This document shows positions 43,890-54,430 of a stretch of DNA of 64,000 nucleotides, in pieces. Both the position numbers and the translations under genes were made by a program. The notes under the pieces are model-generated. The model saw only the letters and a program-made list of their open reading frames with translations. It had not been told where the DNA came from and ran no database searches. Position 1 is the stretch's first letter, and each line of letters opens with the position of its first letter. Source of the stretch: Semisulcospira habei (taxonomy: Eukaryota > Mollusca > Gastropoda > Semisulcospiridae); contig BTPG01000004.1 of the NCBI GenBank assembly GCA_036245525.1, positions 54,417,297 to 54,481,296 of the forward strand. The letters run 5' to 3'.

Positions 43890-44465
43890 ACACTCCTATC
43901 TGCCCGTTTATCGCTGGTCTTCTCTGTCCAGTCCGCGGCTGATCCTCCACGGCTGGCGTCATTTCCTGTCGAGATGCACAGATGCAGTCAGTTTTTTTTG
44001 TTTTTTTTTCGGCTGAGCGCCGCTGTGTTTTCCAATCTGATATTGATTCTCGCACGCGTTTGGTTGTAACTCTTGTCCTGCCAGTGATCGCGCGGATTGC
44101 TCAGCTGACCGGCATTCGCGTGAAGAACTGACACATACGAAATGGCACCAAGAATAGGGCTCGCGGGAAGTTCCCCGCCCCGCGTTGCCTAGCAGCGGCG
44201 TCGTCGCGTCAGCTGCCATCTTAAGAGGATACCATAGACTTCGTATAGTAGCGAAACTACAGTGTTTCAACACGTTTTTCTTCATTTGTGTTCCTCTCTG
44301 GAAACAAACAAAAACAGATTTCTGGTAAGCGGTTTCCTACTGTGATGGCAAGACTTCAGTGCTGTTTATTGCTTTATAGTACGTTAGGACTTTTCTGACA
44401 TTACACAAACAGCGATTTCCCCGGCTATGAGCGCTTAGTCCCGGCGTATCCTCACAAGATGGCAG
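43890..44465. other. CpG-bearing unannotated stretch
   Basis: GC-rich around 44080-44220 with GTTGCCTAGCAGC, an imperfect RFX X-box-like motif at 44187; could be a promoter, but no transcript is supported. Confidence 0.25.
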
Positions 44466-44469
44466 CCAT

Positions 44470-44907
44470 GGGCGGTCCGTGGCGCAGTGGTTAAGGCGCC
44501 TGCCACCAATGCCAAAGGTGCGCGGTTCGATACCGGGTTCCGGCGTTGGACTTTTCTCCTCTGGTAAGTGTCACCGTTAATTCGGGCGGACCGTCGGGGG
44601 TTTTTTCTCCGGGTACTCCGGTTCTTCCACCCCCCCCCCCCACCCCCACCCTCCACCCCCACACTTTGGTACCGGTCTCAGGCCACTTTACAAATTTCAA
44701 ATACAAGCGATCAAAAATCTCTGTAACTTCAGTAGCTGACTGGCCCTTCGCTTGTCTTGTACTGTGTTTGTCTTAAATGGCGTAAAATCCGTGTCTGTTT
44801 CGTGAGTGTGTGTGTTGGGTTTCAGTTCGCGGCGCTTTGAGTCGATTTCCCCAAAATTGAGAAAAAGCGCCTATATAATAACGGTATTATTTATTATTAT
44901 TATTATG
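44470..44907 (+). mobile_element. tRNA-derived SINE (family S1), full length
   Basis: The head GGTCCGTGGCGCAGTGGTTA has an A box and is followed 40 bp later by a B box (GGTTCGATACC). A conserved body (TTCGGGCGGACC, CGGGTACTCCGGTTCTT) follows, then the end AAAGCGCCTATATAATAACG and a (TTA)n tail. The tRNA part is not followed by a discriminator/CCA context and has no clean cloverleaf, so it is not called as a tRNA gene. Confidence 0.8.
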
Positions 44908-44956
44908 ACTGGCGTGATGACGTCGGCTTCCCGAGCCCAATAGGACACAGGACTAA

Positions 44957-45023
44957 CAAGAGCCATAAACCCTCATGAGCCCTCGCGACTGCGGGGGCTC
45001 ATGAGGGTTTATGTCTCTTGCAG
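44957..45023. mobile_element. Family B hairpin
   Basis: CATAAACCCTCATGAGCC with the mirrored CATGAGGGTTTATG. Confidence 0.85.
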
Positions 45024-45369
45024 CTGGGTAGCGGCTTCGCTTTGGCCCACAGTTGAAGTATTACCGTCGCGCTACCACCATCGACAATTAAATGTATCCA
45101 AGAAGACGGTCTGAAACAGAAAACAAAAAATAGAAATTGAAAGGACAAGACGGTCTGCGATACTGAACCGATCAGCCGGAGGCTTTCGTGATGAGTGCTC
45201 GTACCGTCAGTGGTAGCAGGCTCCACATACCCATCCACGCAACCGCGCCCACCCTTTCACGCGAGAGACACAACTATACAGGATGGGTTGTCGTTCTTCA
45301 GGGTGGGCAATATCACTCTGGCGCACCCTCCGTCGTAGACTGCAAAACCTTTTGTTCCCTTTAGATAGT

Positions 45370-45584
45370 ATGGCGCACAGTGGAAGTGGAGCGGATCGTT
45401 GCATGGGGTAGGTTGTTTTCGTCGTTCGAACGGGGGAAAAAAATCTCCATGTTTTTCAACACGTAATGCTTTTAGGAATTATGGCGCACAGTGGAAGTGG
45501 AGCGGATCCGTTGTTTGAGGTAGGTTGTTTTCGTCGTTAGACCGGGAAAAAAATCTCCAATTTCGAACACGTGATGCCTTTATC
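45370..45584 (+). repeat. Tandem ~110-bp duplication carrying an ATG and a donor-like site
   Basis: Both copies begin ATGGCGCACAGTGGAAGTGG and continue through GTAGGTTGTTTTCGTCGTT and AAAAAAATCTCCA to CACGT(A/G)ATGC. Confidence 0.85.
45481..45519 (+). CDS. Candidate short first coding exon (weak)
   Basis: Thirteen codons, MAHSGSGADPLFE, end in phase 0 at a GTAGGT donor. The left duplicate (45370) reads MAHSGSGADRCMG then stop. GC-rich sequence upstream (43900-44250) could be a promoter region, but a SINE and a hairpin intervene. No downstream exon was recognised, so this may be chance. Confidence 0.2.
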
Positions 45585-45756
45585 TCCGTCGCAGATTTGT
45601 CTTGTTAGCATTAGCTTGTGGTGCAGAATTACTTTGTACTTTTCTTTTTCGTCACGTAAAGAGCCTTCTCAAGGAGTACAGTGTTTTCCAAGAATCATTT
45701 GAGGCGTCAAAGGGGAGGTGTGAAAGGCAATCCCATGCCCCTCCCTTCCCGACCCC

Positions 45757-45758
<2 letters not shown>

Positions 45759-45823
<65 letters not shown>
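45759..45823 (+). repeat. (AAT)n microsatellite
   Basis: 21 units, followed by ACAGCGCTTTGTTG, a SINE-like 3' end motif. Confidence 0.95.
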
Positions 45824-46370
45824 AGCGCTTTGTTGTAGCGTCCTTATACCCACTAACGCAGGCTCGGAACACTTTACAAATAATTATAAACACACACATT
45901 AAACTACAAATCACAACAACAACAAAAAACAGTTTAGGCGTACTGACCACAGTCTTTCACACATCGAACACATTCTGTTGACAGTAACACCATCCAACTG
46001 TCACCTGATGGGAAGCGAAGGAAAATTAACACTGATATGCCAAATTAAAAGATACGTTTTCAGGTTGGTTTTGAAGACTGAGAGTGTCGGTGATTGACGG
46101 ACATGGGGAGGTAGAGAGTTTCACACATGAGGGACCTGGTACTGAAACGAACGAGCACTTGCAGTCTTCAAGTTAATTCTCGGTTGGACCAGTAATTTCT
46201 GGGAACAAAAACGTAGGCTACAGGAAGGGTATGAGAGCAGAGACTGGAGGAGAAGTACAGGGGGAGTGTGTTGTCAAAGTGCTAGTATGCCAGGGTAGCC
46301 GAAGTACCCCATGCACACTCCTGATCACATTGAGATCCCACGGATCTGGATTTTAAAAAAAAAAAAATGA
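45824..46370 (-). repeat. Likely dispersed retroposon body, type unknown
   Basis: ACAGCGCTTTGTTGTAGC next to (AAT)n, then GGTTTTGAAGACTGAGAGTG and TTCACACATGAGGGACCTGG have the look of a non-autonomous retroposon with its tail on the left; no second copy in the window confirms this. Confidence 0.35.
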
Positions 46371-46445
46371 TTCTTTTTAAATTTCATGATTCAAGCCTAA
46401 ATCATTAGTGACTTGTTTTCCAGCTTGAACATGTAGCGGCCAACA

Positions 46446-46449
<4 letters not shown>

Positions 46450-46539
<90 letters not shown>
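46450..46539 (+). repeat. (GA)n microsatellite
   Basis: 45 dinucleotides. Confidence 0.95.
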
Positions 46540-46540
<1 letters not shown>

Positions 46541-46643
46541 TTTGAAAGGATTCAGCCCCTCATCACCAGTGGTCATGAATACAAATAGTGTCTGAAAGCA
46601 TCGCAGACTGATCTCGTATAAACACAAAACTACAGCTGAGGCC

Positions 46644-46780
46644 AGCAAGGGGCATATATCCTCATGGGCCCCCACGGATGAGGATCTATGCCTCTTGCAC
46701 TCTTGAAGAGCATTGCAGGCTTCTCGCTGTGTACCGGTTTCAAAGGGGTAAATCGCGTGTTCCAGCAGTCAATGGGTTAA
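46644..46780. mobile_element. Family B element, shortened hairpin
   Basis: GCAAGGGGCATATATCCTCA and GAGGATCTATGCCTCTTGC; ends CAGCAGTCAATGGGTTAA. Confidence 0.7.
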
Positions 46781-47135
46781 CGTTGAGAGACGGACCGGAG
46801 AAGGGTTGACAGAGTGTGGTCAGGCGGCCTGAGATTAGTCGGGCAACAAGTGCAGCCATCACTTGGCGAGCGTCATTAGGCCGCCATCACCCGGACAGTT
46901 AGTACGGCGGACACGGATGCAACCGAAATGGCCCATCACCATCACTCGCTGGATGAAATCCCCATAATCTCCTCGCCTGAGGAACACTCAAGTGCTTTTA
47001 AAGAGGACCCGAAATCCGTCAAAACAGCACTGTGAAAATGACCTCCTTTTTTGTAGTGTAAATCATGGCATCCACCTTTTTGGTCTTTTTTTTTTTTACG
47101 TCACCTCGGGTATTGGAAGGCACACACTATGCCTC

Positions 47136-47349
47136 TTAACACATCCCGCCCCCGGACCGAAATCTCCATATTTTGAAGTTGCCCTCTGAAGGACTGTATT
47201 ACAATTCCAGAGACAAATCGAGCATGATAGTTCAAGGGTGGTGCCAGAATAGCTTGGCGCCTGTGGGCGCCAAGCTATTCTGGCAGCACCCTTCAACTAT
47301 CATGCACGATCCATGTCTCGCTGTGGTGTGCCGGGGTTGAATGAGTTAA
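47136..47349. mobile_element. Family A MITE, intact ends
   Basis: TTAACACATCCCGCCCCCGG to GGGGTTGAATGAGTTAA. Confidence 0.85.
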
Positions 47350-47637
47350 TACGTGACAGTAATGTTAACTCTGTTAGCTGCCTCGTGGCAAAACTGGCTG
47401 CTTTGGAACTTACAAAACGAATAAACCAGCTTGACTGTGTGATGCGTTCGTAGGTATATTATTCTGACTAGACTGGATTGATCACTTAGTAGACGCGTAT
47501 CCATCATATGCACGAGTCTAACTGACTTGCGAATCGTCCGAGACGCTGCCCCATACGCTTGTCACAGCAGTGGTCGCAGTGTGCAGGGCCATTCCCTACT
47601 TCTCTGGAGCTGAGAATGAAGTAAATGTGACACACAT

Positions 47638-47705
47638 CTACAAGAGGGATAAATTCTCATGAGCCCCCGCAGTGGCGGGGGCTCATGAGAATCTATGCCT
47701 CTTGC
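47638..47705. mobile_element. Family B hairpin
   Basis: AAATTCTCATGAGCCCCCGC and its near-perfect inverse. Confidence 0.85.
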
Positions 47706-47847
47706 GGGTTTTTTTTTTTTTTTTTGTTGCGTCAATGTTCCTTAAAAAAGCAGAGAAGATGCCACCGCATTGAGTCTGCCACCGGAGACTCCTCGACAGA
47801 TTTACGATAGCTGTGACAAGCCTTCAGCTAGACCGTTCCTTCAGCGA

Positions 47848-47908
47848 CAGGTGCACATTCTCATATACCCCCTGCATCTGCAGAGGCGCACTAACATCTG
47901 TGCTTTTT
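47848..47908. mobile_element. Family B hairpin, degenerate
   Basis: GGTGCACATTCTCATATACC pairs loosely with GCACTAACATCTGTGC. Confidence 0.55.
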
Positions 47909-48086
47909 GAACGGGAAGAACGGGCTGGTGAGTGACTGTGCAGGAAGAGCTTGTCGTGAAGAGGTCTGGTTGGTTGACAATGAAATCCGGCCGGTGCATT
48001 GGTTGGTTGGTTTGAGATTCACGTTAGATTCACGCCAGATCCTCAACACTTCCTACACAGACGGCCGAGAAAACATCATCCCTTGA

Positions 48087-50193
48087 CAGCCGGTGGTCGC
48101 AATGTGGATCCCTTGACAGCCAGTGGTCGCAATGTGGATCCCTTGACAGCCAGTGGTCGCAATGTGGATCCCTTGACAGCCAGTGGTCGCAATGTGGATC
48201 CCTTGACAGCCAGTGGTCGCAATGTGGATTCCTTGACAGCCAGTGGTCGCAATGTGGATCCCTTGACAGCCAGTGGTTGCAATGTGGATCCCTTGACAGC
48301 CAGTGGTCGCGATGTGGATCCATTGACAGCCAGCGGTCGCAATGTGGACCCCTTGGCAGCCAGTGGTCGCAATGTGGATCCCTTGACAGCCAGTTGTCCC
48401 AATGTGGATTCCTTGACAGCCAGTGGTCGCAATGTGGATCCCTTGACAGTCAGTGGTTGCAATGTGGATCCCTTCACAGCCGGTGGTCGCAATGTGGATC
48501 CCTTCATAGCCAGTGCTCGCAATGTGAATCCCTTGAGTGGTCGCAGTGTGGATCCCTTGACAGCCAGTGCTGGCAATGTGAATCCCTTGACAGCCAGTGG
48601 TCGCAGTGTGGATCCCTTGACAACCAGTGCTGGCAATGTGAATCTCTTGACAGCCAGTGGTCGCAATGTGGATCCTTAACAGCCAGTGGTCGTAATGTAG
48701 ATCCCTTCACAGCCAGTGATCGCAATGTGGATCCCTTCACAGTCAGTGGTCGCAATGTAGATCTCTTCACAGCCAGTGGTCGCAATGTGGATCCCCGTCA
48801 CAGCCAGTGTTCGCAATATGGACCCCTTCACACCCAGTGGTCGCAATGTGGATCCCCGTCACAGCCAGTGTTCGCAATATGGACCCCTTCACACCCAGTG
48901 GTCGCAATGTGGATCCCCGTCACAGCCGGTGGTCGCAATGTGGACCCCTTCACACCCAGTGGTCGCAATGTGGATCCCCGTCACAGCCAGTGGTCGCAAT
49001 GTAGACCCCTTCACACCCAGTGGTCGCAATGTGGATCCCCGTCACAGCCGGTGTTCGCAATATGGACCCCTTCACACCCAGTGGTCGCAATGTGGATCCC
49101 CGTCACAGCCGGTGGTCGCAATGTGGATCCCCGTCACAGCCGGTGTTCGTAATATGGACCCCTTCACAGCCAGTGGTCGCAAAGTGGATCCCTTCACACC
49201 CAGTGGTCGCAATGTGGATCCCCGTCACAGCCAGTGGTCGCAATGTGGATCCCCGTCACAGCCAGTGGTCGCAATGTGGATCCCTTCACAGCCAGTGGTC
49301 GCAATGTGGATCCCCGTCACAGCCGGTGTTCGCAATATGGACCCCTTCACAGCCGGTGGTCGCAATGTGGATCCCCGTCACAGCCAGTGGTCGCAATGTG
49401 GATCCCTTCACAGCCGGTGGTCGCAATGTGGATCCCCGTCACAGCCGGTGTTCGCAATATGGACCCCTTCACAGCCGGTGGTCGCAATGTGGATCCCCGT
49501 CACAGCCAGTGGTCGCAATGTGGATCCCCGTCACAGCCGGTGTTCGCAATATGGACCCCTTCACAGCCGGTGGTCGCAATGTGGATCCCCGTCACAGCCG
49601 GTGGTCGCAATGTGGATCCCCGTCACAGCCGGTGGTTCGCAATGTGGATTCCTTCACAGCCAGTGGTCGCAACGTGAATCCCTTCACACCCAGTGGTCGC
49701 AATGTGGATCCCCGTCACAGCCAGTGGTCGCAATGTAGATCCCTTCACAGCCAGTGGTCGCAATGTGGATCCCCATCACAGCCAGTGGTCGCAATGTAGA
49801 TCCCTTCACAGCCAGTGGTCGCAATGTGGATCCCCGTCACAGCCGGTGTTCGCAATATGGACCCCTTCACACCCAGTGGTCGCAATGTGGATCCCCGTCA
49901 CAGCCGGTGGTCGCAATGTGGATCCCCGTCACAGCCGGTGGTCGCAATGTGGATCCCTTCACAGCCAGTGGTCGCAATGTGGATCCCGTCACAGCCAGTG
50001 GTCGCAATGTAGATCCCGTCACAGCCGGTGGTCGCAATGTAGATCCCGTCACAGTCAGTGGTCGCAAAGTGGATCCCTTCACACCCAGTGGTCGCAATGT
50101 GGATCCATTCATAGACAGTGGTCGCAATGTGTATCCCTTCACAGACAGTGGTCGCAATGTGGATCCCTTCACAGACAGTGGTCGCAATGTGGA
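48087..50193 (+). repeat. 30/31-bp minisatellite, about 69 units
   Basis: The unit begins CAGCCAGTGGTCGCAATGTG followed by GATCCCTTGA (30 bp) in the left third, or by GATCCCCGTCA (31 bp) alternating with a diverged GTTCGCAATATGGACCCCTT unit in the rest. The 30-bp part is open in several frames only because the unit is a multiple of three; the 31-bp part breaks every frame. Not treated as coding. Confidence 0.95.
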
Positions 50194-50385
50194 CGCAGAT
50201 TTGTGTTTCTATATCTTTGTTAACTCAACATAAAAAAGCCCCAGCCGTCCAAGGAACATGGATGCAAAGTAATGTCATCAAGAGGTATAGATCCTCATGA
50301 GCCCCCGCAGTTGCGGGGGCTCATGAGGATCTATTCCTCTTGCAGTAGGATCGTGTTAACTTTTTCTCAGCAATGAAGAGGTTAA
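50190..50385. mobile_element. Family B MITE whose left end merges into the minisatellite
   Basis: GTGGACGCAGATTTGTGTTT follows the last minisatellite unit without a break; hairpin GGTATAGATCCTCATGAGCC; ends CAGCAATGAAGAGGTTAA. Confidence 0.85.
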
Positions 50386-50604
50386 ATACAAGGAAAAATG
50401 GCTCACAATGTCTTCAACTATAAAGGCGATGTAGAGGACGAGTCACTGAACTGATAGTGATAGCGTTTAAAAGAATTATGGTCTAAGCTTGCAACCTGTC
50501 AGAGAAGAGTTCTGCGTTCTGCCACCTGAACTCCCCAAGTGCAAACTCCAGCGGAAGCACCACGTGACCGCTGATAAGATCAAACGCGCAGCTCTTCTTC
50601 CCTT

Positions 50605-51000
50605 TCTACTTTGGTACCGATTTCAGGCCACTTTATAAGCTTCCACCAACAAAAAATGCGAACAGAATTTTGAAACTTCATTAGCTGAGCTGACCTTTTC
50701 CACCCGTGACTGTCTGGGTGCCCGACGATTCGTCGAACGACAATTCGAAGAACGACAATCAGTAGAAGAAAGACAACTGAAAGGCACTACAATTCTTCGC
50801 ATAACTATTTCGTAGACGCGACATTTCAAAGGACAGCGCACTTCGTCAATTTGCCAAACGATATATTCAAGGATCGACTGTCGTGTGTTTGTCTTCTTCT
50901 GCGTTTATATTCAGACAAAATTCGTGCTGTTCACGTGAGCGTGCGTTTGGCCAATTCATAGCATCGGGTAAGGCGCCTAAAATGTATTATTATTATTAAT
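50605..51000 (+). mobile_element. SINE S1 fragment, head missing
   Basis: TTTGGTACCGATTTCAGGCC and the 3' end GGCGCCTAAAATG with an ATT tail match the body and end of S1; the tRNA-like head is absent. Confidence 0.55.
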
Positions 51001-51068
51001 ATATGTATTATTATCATTATTATTATTATTATATTGTTATTATTATCGTCATCATTATCATTATTTTA

Positions 51069-51104
<36 letters not shown>
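50982..51104 (+). repeat. (ATT)n microsatellite, tail of SINE S1 fragment
   Basis: ATT repeats with interruptions, continuing from the SINE 3' end. Confidence 0.9.
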
Positions 51105-51146
51105 ACCACATTTGAATCAGACCAACCTTGACCAAATAACCGGATG

Positions 51147-51249
51147 TATTCCCAATACACACAAGGTCATCGAGCCGACGTCGGCCGCCGTTGGCCCGAG
51201 CACGTCCGTGCGCGGGCAAAAGTCGGCCCGATGCCCTTGTGGGCATTGG
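51147..51249. mobile_element. Family E, long form
   Basis: TATTCCCAATACACACAAGG and GATGCCCTTGTGGGCATTGG around GAGCACGTCCGTGCGCGGGC. Confidence 0.75.
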
Positions 51250-51488
51250 CTTCAGCGCCCACCACAGTCCGGCACAAAGGTAGCTAAATCCTGTCTGTGC
51301 GTACTACGAATCAACGACTCTGAAAACCCCTTCGGCCCTCAGACGTTCCGGCTGCTGGGTCCACGCGGCCAACGAAAGTCACGGGTTCAAATTATCTTGA
51401 CTTTTTACGTTTGAGTGCGAGGCATGCAGGCCTTCATTAAACATTTGACAATCACGTGCACAGCAGTACGTGTAGATTTTAATAAACA

Positions 51489-51532
51489 GCTTCAGTCGCG
51501 GCCGGGGAGCGTGAGAATGTATACCTCTCGCA
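51489..51532. mobile_element. Family B right-arm fragment
   Basis: GGGGAGCGTGAGAATGTATACCTCTCGCAG. Confidence 0.5.
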
Positions 51533-51650
51533 GAAGGTACTGTCTGATTGGAGGGCTGTCGAAGCTCGTATGGGATTTGTCGAGGGGGTCCGGGTGGCGC
51601 ATTGGATGCGCCATCATCTCTGCTCGCGGAACGTGGACGCAACTAAATCC

Positions 51651-51720
51651 AGCAACAAGCATAGATTTTAATGAGCCCCCGGGACTCCGGGGGCTCATGA
51701 GAATCTACACCGCTTGCAGT
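51651..51720. mobile_element. Family B hairpin
   Basis: ATAGATTTTAATGAGCCCCC and GGGGGCTCATGAGAATCTAC. Confidence 0.8.
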
Positions 51721-52016
51721 CGAACTGAAGTTCTCCCCACAGTCCTCCATACGCACCCCCGACACTTAGCAACAAGACATTGCCATGGCAACGCACCCTC
51801 TCCAATCCTGGCCGCCTTTTGCAAATAGGCATGTAAGTGATTCGCCCAAATGTTGAAGTTTTGCACATGACGGAAGTTGCCTCGGCCACCCAGACGATAA
51901 TTGTCAGGTGGATCAGCCAAATACAAGATGGCGAACCCTTTTTTCCGGTTTTCGTATGTCAACTCTTCCCGGCAAGGTTTTTCTTTGTTGATGGAACCAA
52001 AGCTGTGTTGTTTCAC
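51705..52016 (-). other. Unassigned 103-codon open frame
   Basis: The frame includes FGSINKEKPCREELTYENRK, LYLADPPDNYRLGGRGNF and NFNIWANHLHAYL, with coding-like composition. It has a possible acceptor (ACAACACAG) near its start and runs into a family B hairpin at its end. No family recognised; it may be a decayed exon or transposon fragment. Confidence 0.25.
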
Positions 52017-52030
52017 TTGGTCAAGTCAAG

Positions 52031-52200
52031 CTGCGCTGACGCACTAGAGGAGATGTGGATCGAACATGATAGTTCAAGGGTGGTGCCAGAAAAGCTTGGC
52101 GCCTTCAGGGCGCCAAGCTGTTCTGGCACCACCCTTGAACTTTAATTGTCGAACTATCTCCTGGTCAAACTGTGACGTAGTTTTCGCCGCAAAATTCGCG
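52031..52200. mobile_element. Family A hairpin, ends unclear
   Basis: GGTGGTGCCAGAAAAGCTTG pairs with CAAGCTGTTCTGGCACCACC. Confidence 0.75.
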
Positions 52201-52204
52201 AGTT

Positions 52205-52575
52205 TCAGATTTTTTTTTAACTTCGTCACATTTTTACCCCACGTTTTGCATCGCGAATCTGTCACGCATTTTCATTTTTTTGTTCTTATTTAAATTTTTG
52301 TATACTACACGTGCAACTATGGACTCTTACGAGAACCAGTTTTTTTTTTATGGGCTCTCACAAAACGTGCCCGTGTGAATCGTACAACATTCTCCTGGCG
52401 TCAGTATTGACCAGTTCGTGTGCAAGCCATTTTGTTATCGCAACAACAGTGCTATAGATTAAGCAGAATAAAAATGCTGCGCTAATCGGATTCGGACTGA
52501 GACAACTTTATAATAACAAAAATAAAAATGTTACGTGGTGGTCGGCGTAAACAGAACAGTAAAATGAAAATAAAA
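52205..52575. other. No feature recognised
   Basis: AT-rich. Confidence 0.5.
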
Positions 52576-52577
52576 TG

Positions 52578-52656
52578 TGTTGTTTGTTTGTTTGTTTGTT
52601 TGTTTGTTTGTTTGTTTGTTTGTTTGTTTGTTTGTTTGTTCGTTTGTTTGTTTTTC
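52578..52656 (+). repeat. (TTTG)n microsatellite
   Basis: About 19 tetranucleotides, one TTCG. Confidence 0.95.
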
Positions 52657-52700
52657 TTAACTCATTCAGCCCGGCGGCCGTATGTCCCAAGTTTTGGAGA
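52657..52700. mobile_element. Family A terminus fragment
   Basis: TTAACTCATTCAGCCCGGCG, the element's left end, with no hairpin after it. Confidence 0.55.
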
Positions 52701-52943
52701 CATTTTTTTTTTTGCCTTTTCTGTTAAAAATCAAATTTCCATTGTATTTTTCACCACCCAAAAGTCTAAAGAAAAAAAAAAGAAGGAAACAAAGGAAAAC
52801 TGGAGGAGTTCGTGCGGAATAGCTGTGCGTGGTTGTAAAGAGAGATTAGAAAGATTTGTTGAGGCTTTCACCACATCACGTTTCGCCAAATCCGGGTTTT
52901 ACTTTGCTAACGACGTTGAGATGGGGGATTCCGCTCAGCGACC

Positions 52944-52947
<4 letters not shown>

Positions 52948-53003
<56 letters not shown>
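52948..53003 (+). repeat. (CT)n microsatellite
   Basis: 28 dinucleotides, 45 bp from the LTR end. Confidence 0.95.
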
Positions 53004-53005
<2 letters not shown>

Positions 53006-53047
53006 AGCGGTCATTAATTTGACTTCGCGTAAACTATATTTCAATGG

Positions 53048-54048
53048 TGTTACGTGTTGAGTCGTAGTCGTAGTATGATAACACACCAGACGCACGCACG
53101 TAAGGTTCTTTTTAAAGAAACTTCATTCCGTTGCAACCCGTCACACGTGGCGTAAGGTTGTAGACAACACTGGAGTCACAGTTCCAACAATATTTTATTT
53201 CAGCGATGCGATCTCCACACAATGCATTCCCAAATGCACCACCACTGATACAATGTCTCCTCTGCGAAATGTCAATACTGCCGACACAATGTTCCTCATA
53301 CAACGTGCACCACCGTTACGCTGCGTCTCTCACAATGTACACCCTATACGGGCCACGTACCTACGATAAACTGTGTGTCCTTACAACTGACAATGTATGA
53401 CAATGTACACACGTGCTTCCTAGCACCATCTTTTATAGTAGAACAACTTTCCAGAAAAATCTAACGAATTCACACAACGCAACCAATCAGAACGGAACAC
53501 GTAACTGAAACTCATAAATATTAATTTTAAAAAAAGAACTTTCTAGAATAACTACAATAGTCTACAAAAATTCGACTGCTAATTTCCGCCCCAAATCCCA
53601 GTGTGTAATGACGTCACACAAGAGTATGGTAGGCCGTTCACGACCTTTCATAAAACACACTGACCGAGTGCTAAATTCACGCGCACAGAAAACAACTATG
53701 AGTATTTGAGCGGTTATAAAACTTGTGTTGCAAAATGTTACTTACACTTTGACGTCACATGTAAGGTCACTCGACAGAGCGCGACTTCGCTCAAACGTTC
53801 TAATCTATTCTCAGCGAATCTACGCATTACAAAAATCGACCGCTCTTCTCCGTGCGACTTTGCTAGGAACTTCCGGACTAATCTTAGCGTATCATAACAA
53901 AACCAATTCCGCTCTTTGCGCAAACGATAGAGAATCTTACTGAAAAGGTACGTGATTCGTAACCAAGATAGCTCAAATAAATATCAGATCGTTTCCTACG
54001 ATTAACACATGCATGCTGTCACAGAACAACACAACCACAATCGTAACA
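53048..54048 (-). repeat. 3' LTR of the gypsy-type element
   Basis: The 1001-bp segment runs TGTTACG to CGTAACA in element orientation, a 7-bp terminal inverted repeat. Inside it are a TATAAAA-like box near 53440 and an AATAAA near 53190, in the order expected for an LTR on the minus strand. It is preceded on the element side by AAAGAGTGGGG, a likely polypurine tract. The flanking AATGG at 53043-53047 is the candidate target duplication, but its partner is lost with the 5' end. Confidence 0.75.
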
Positions 54049-54205
54049 TTACCCCACTCTTTAGAATGAAATTTCATAAAAATGTCTTCTCAAATCTCAA
54101 AATACGGTTGTGGCTGTATTAACCTACACAAAACCACAAATAATAAGAATTTCACATCAAAATGAAATCAAATCAACTACTTTAAAATAATCGTCTCACA
54201 GTTTC

Positions 54206-54307
54206 TTTAAACTGTCCTGAGCGAAGACATGTCCCTTTAAACTGTCATGGACACCGAAATGTTTCTTTAAACTGTTATGGACACAGAAATGTTCATTTAA
54301 ACTGCTC
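54206..54307 (-). repeat. ~30-bp tandem repeat between pol and LTR
   Basis: About 3.4 units starting TTTAAACTGT and containing GGACAC(C/A)(G/A)AAATGTT lie between the RNase H remnant and the polypurine tract of the retroelement. Confidence 0.6.
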
Positions 54308-54430
54308 TGCTCAGGTAATCCGCTCCAAAGTTCTGCGAACCCTTGATATACTGTAATTTAACGCCAAACAGGTTCTCGTCGTTTAGTCTTTTGTCATGCA
54401 AGACGCACCGATACCGCCAGTTGTGGTTTG
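54297..54430 (-). pseudogene. RNase H C-terminal remnant of the retroelement
   Basis: One frame reads KTNHNWRYRCVLHDKR, then LFGVKLQYIKGSQNFGADYL and SRAV before a TAA. The IKGS-N-ADYLSR pattern is the usual end of gypsy RNase H, and TNHN resembles the conserved TDHN motif. Only ~45 residues remain and they follow directly on the integrase tail in a shifted frame, so RT and most of RNase H were deleted between them. Confidence 0.6.

Noticed and set aside
44475..44545. tRNA gene
   Set aside because: Head of SINE S1; a second copy with the same body lies at 13907-14320.
47999..50233. Long open frames of 147-320 codons with 10-residue repeats
   Set aside because: They are translations of the 30/31-bp minisatellite; several frames on both strands are open at once and 31-bp units break each of them.
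51774..51794. RFX X-box-like TTGCCATGGCAAC as a promoter element
   Set aside because: One good match to a short palindromic motif is expected by chance in 64 kb, and no ciliary gene start lies next to it.
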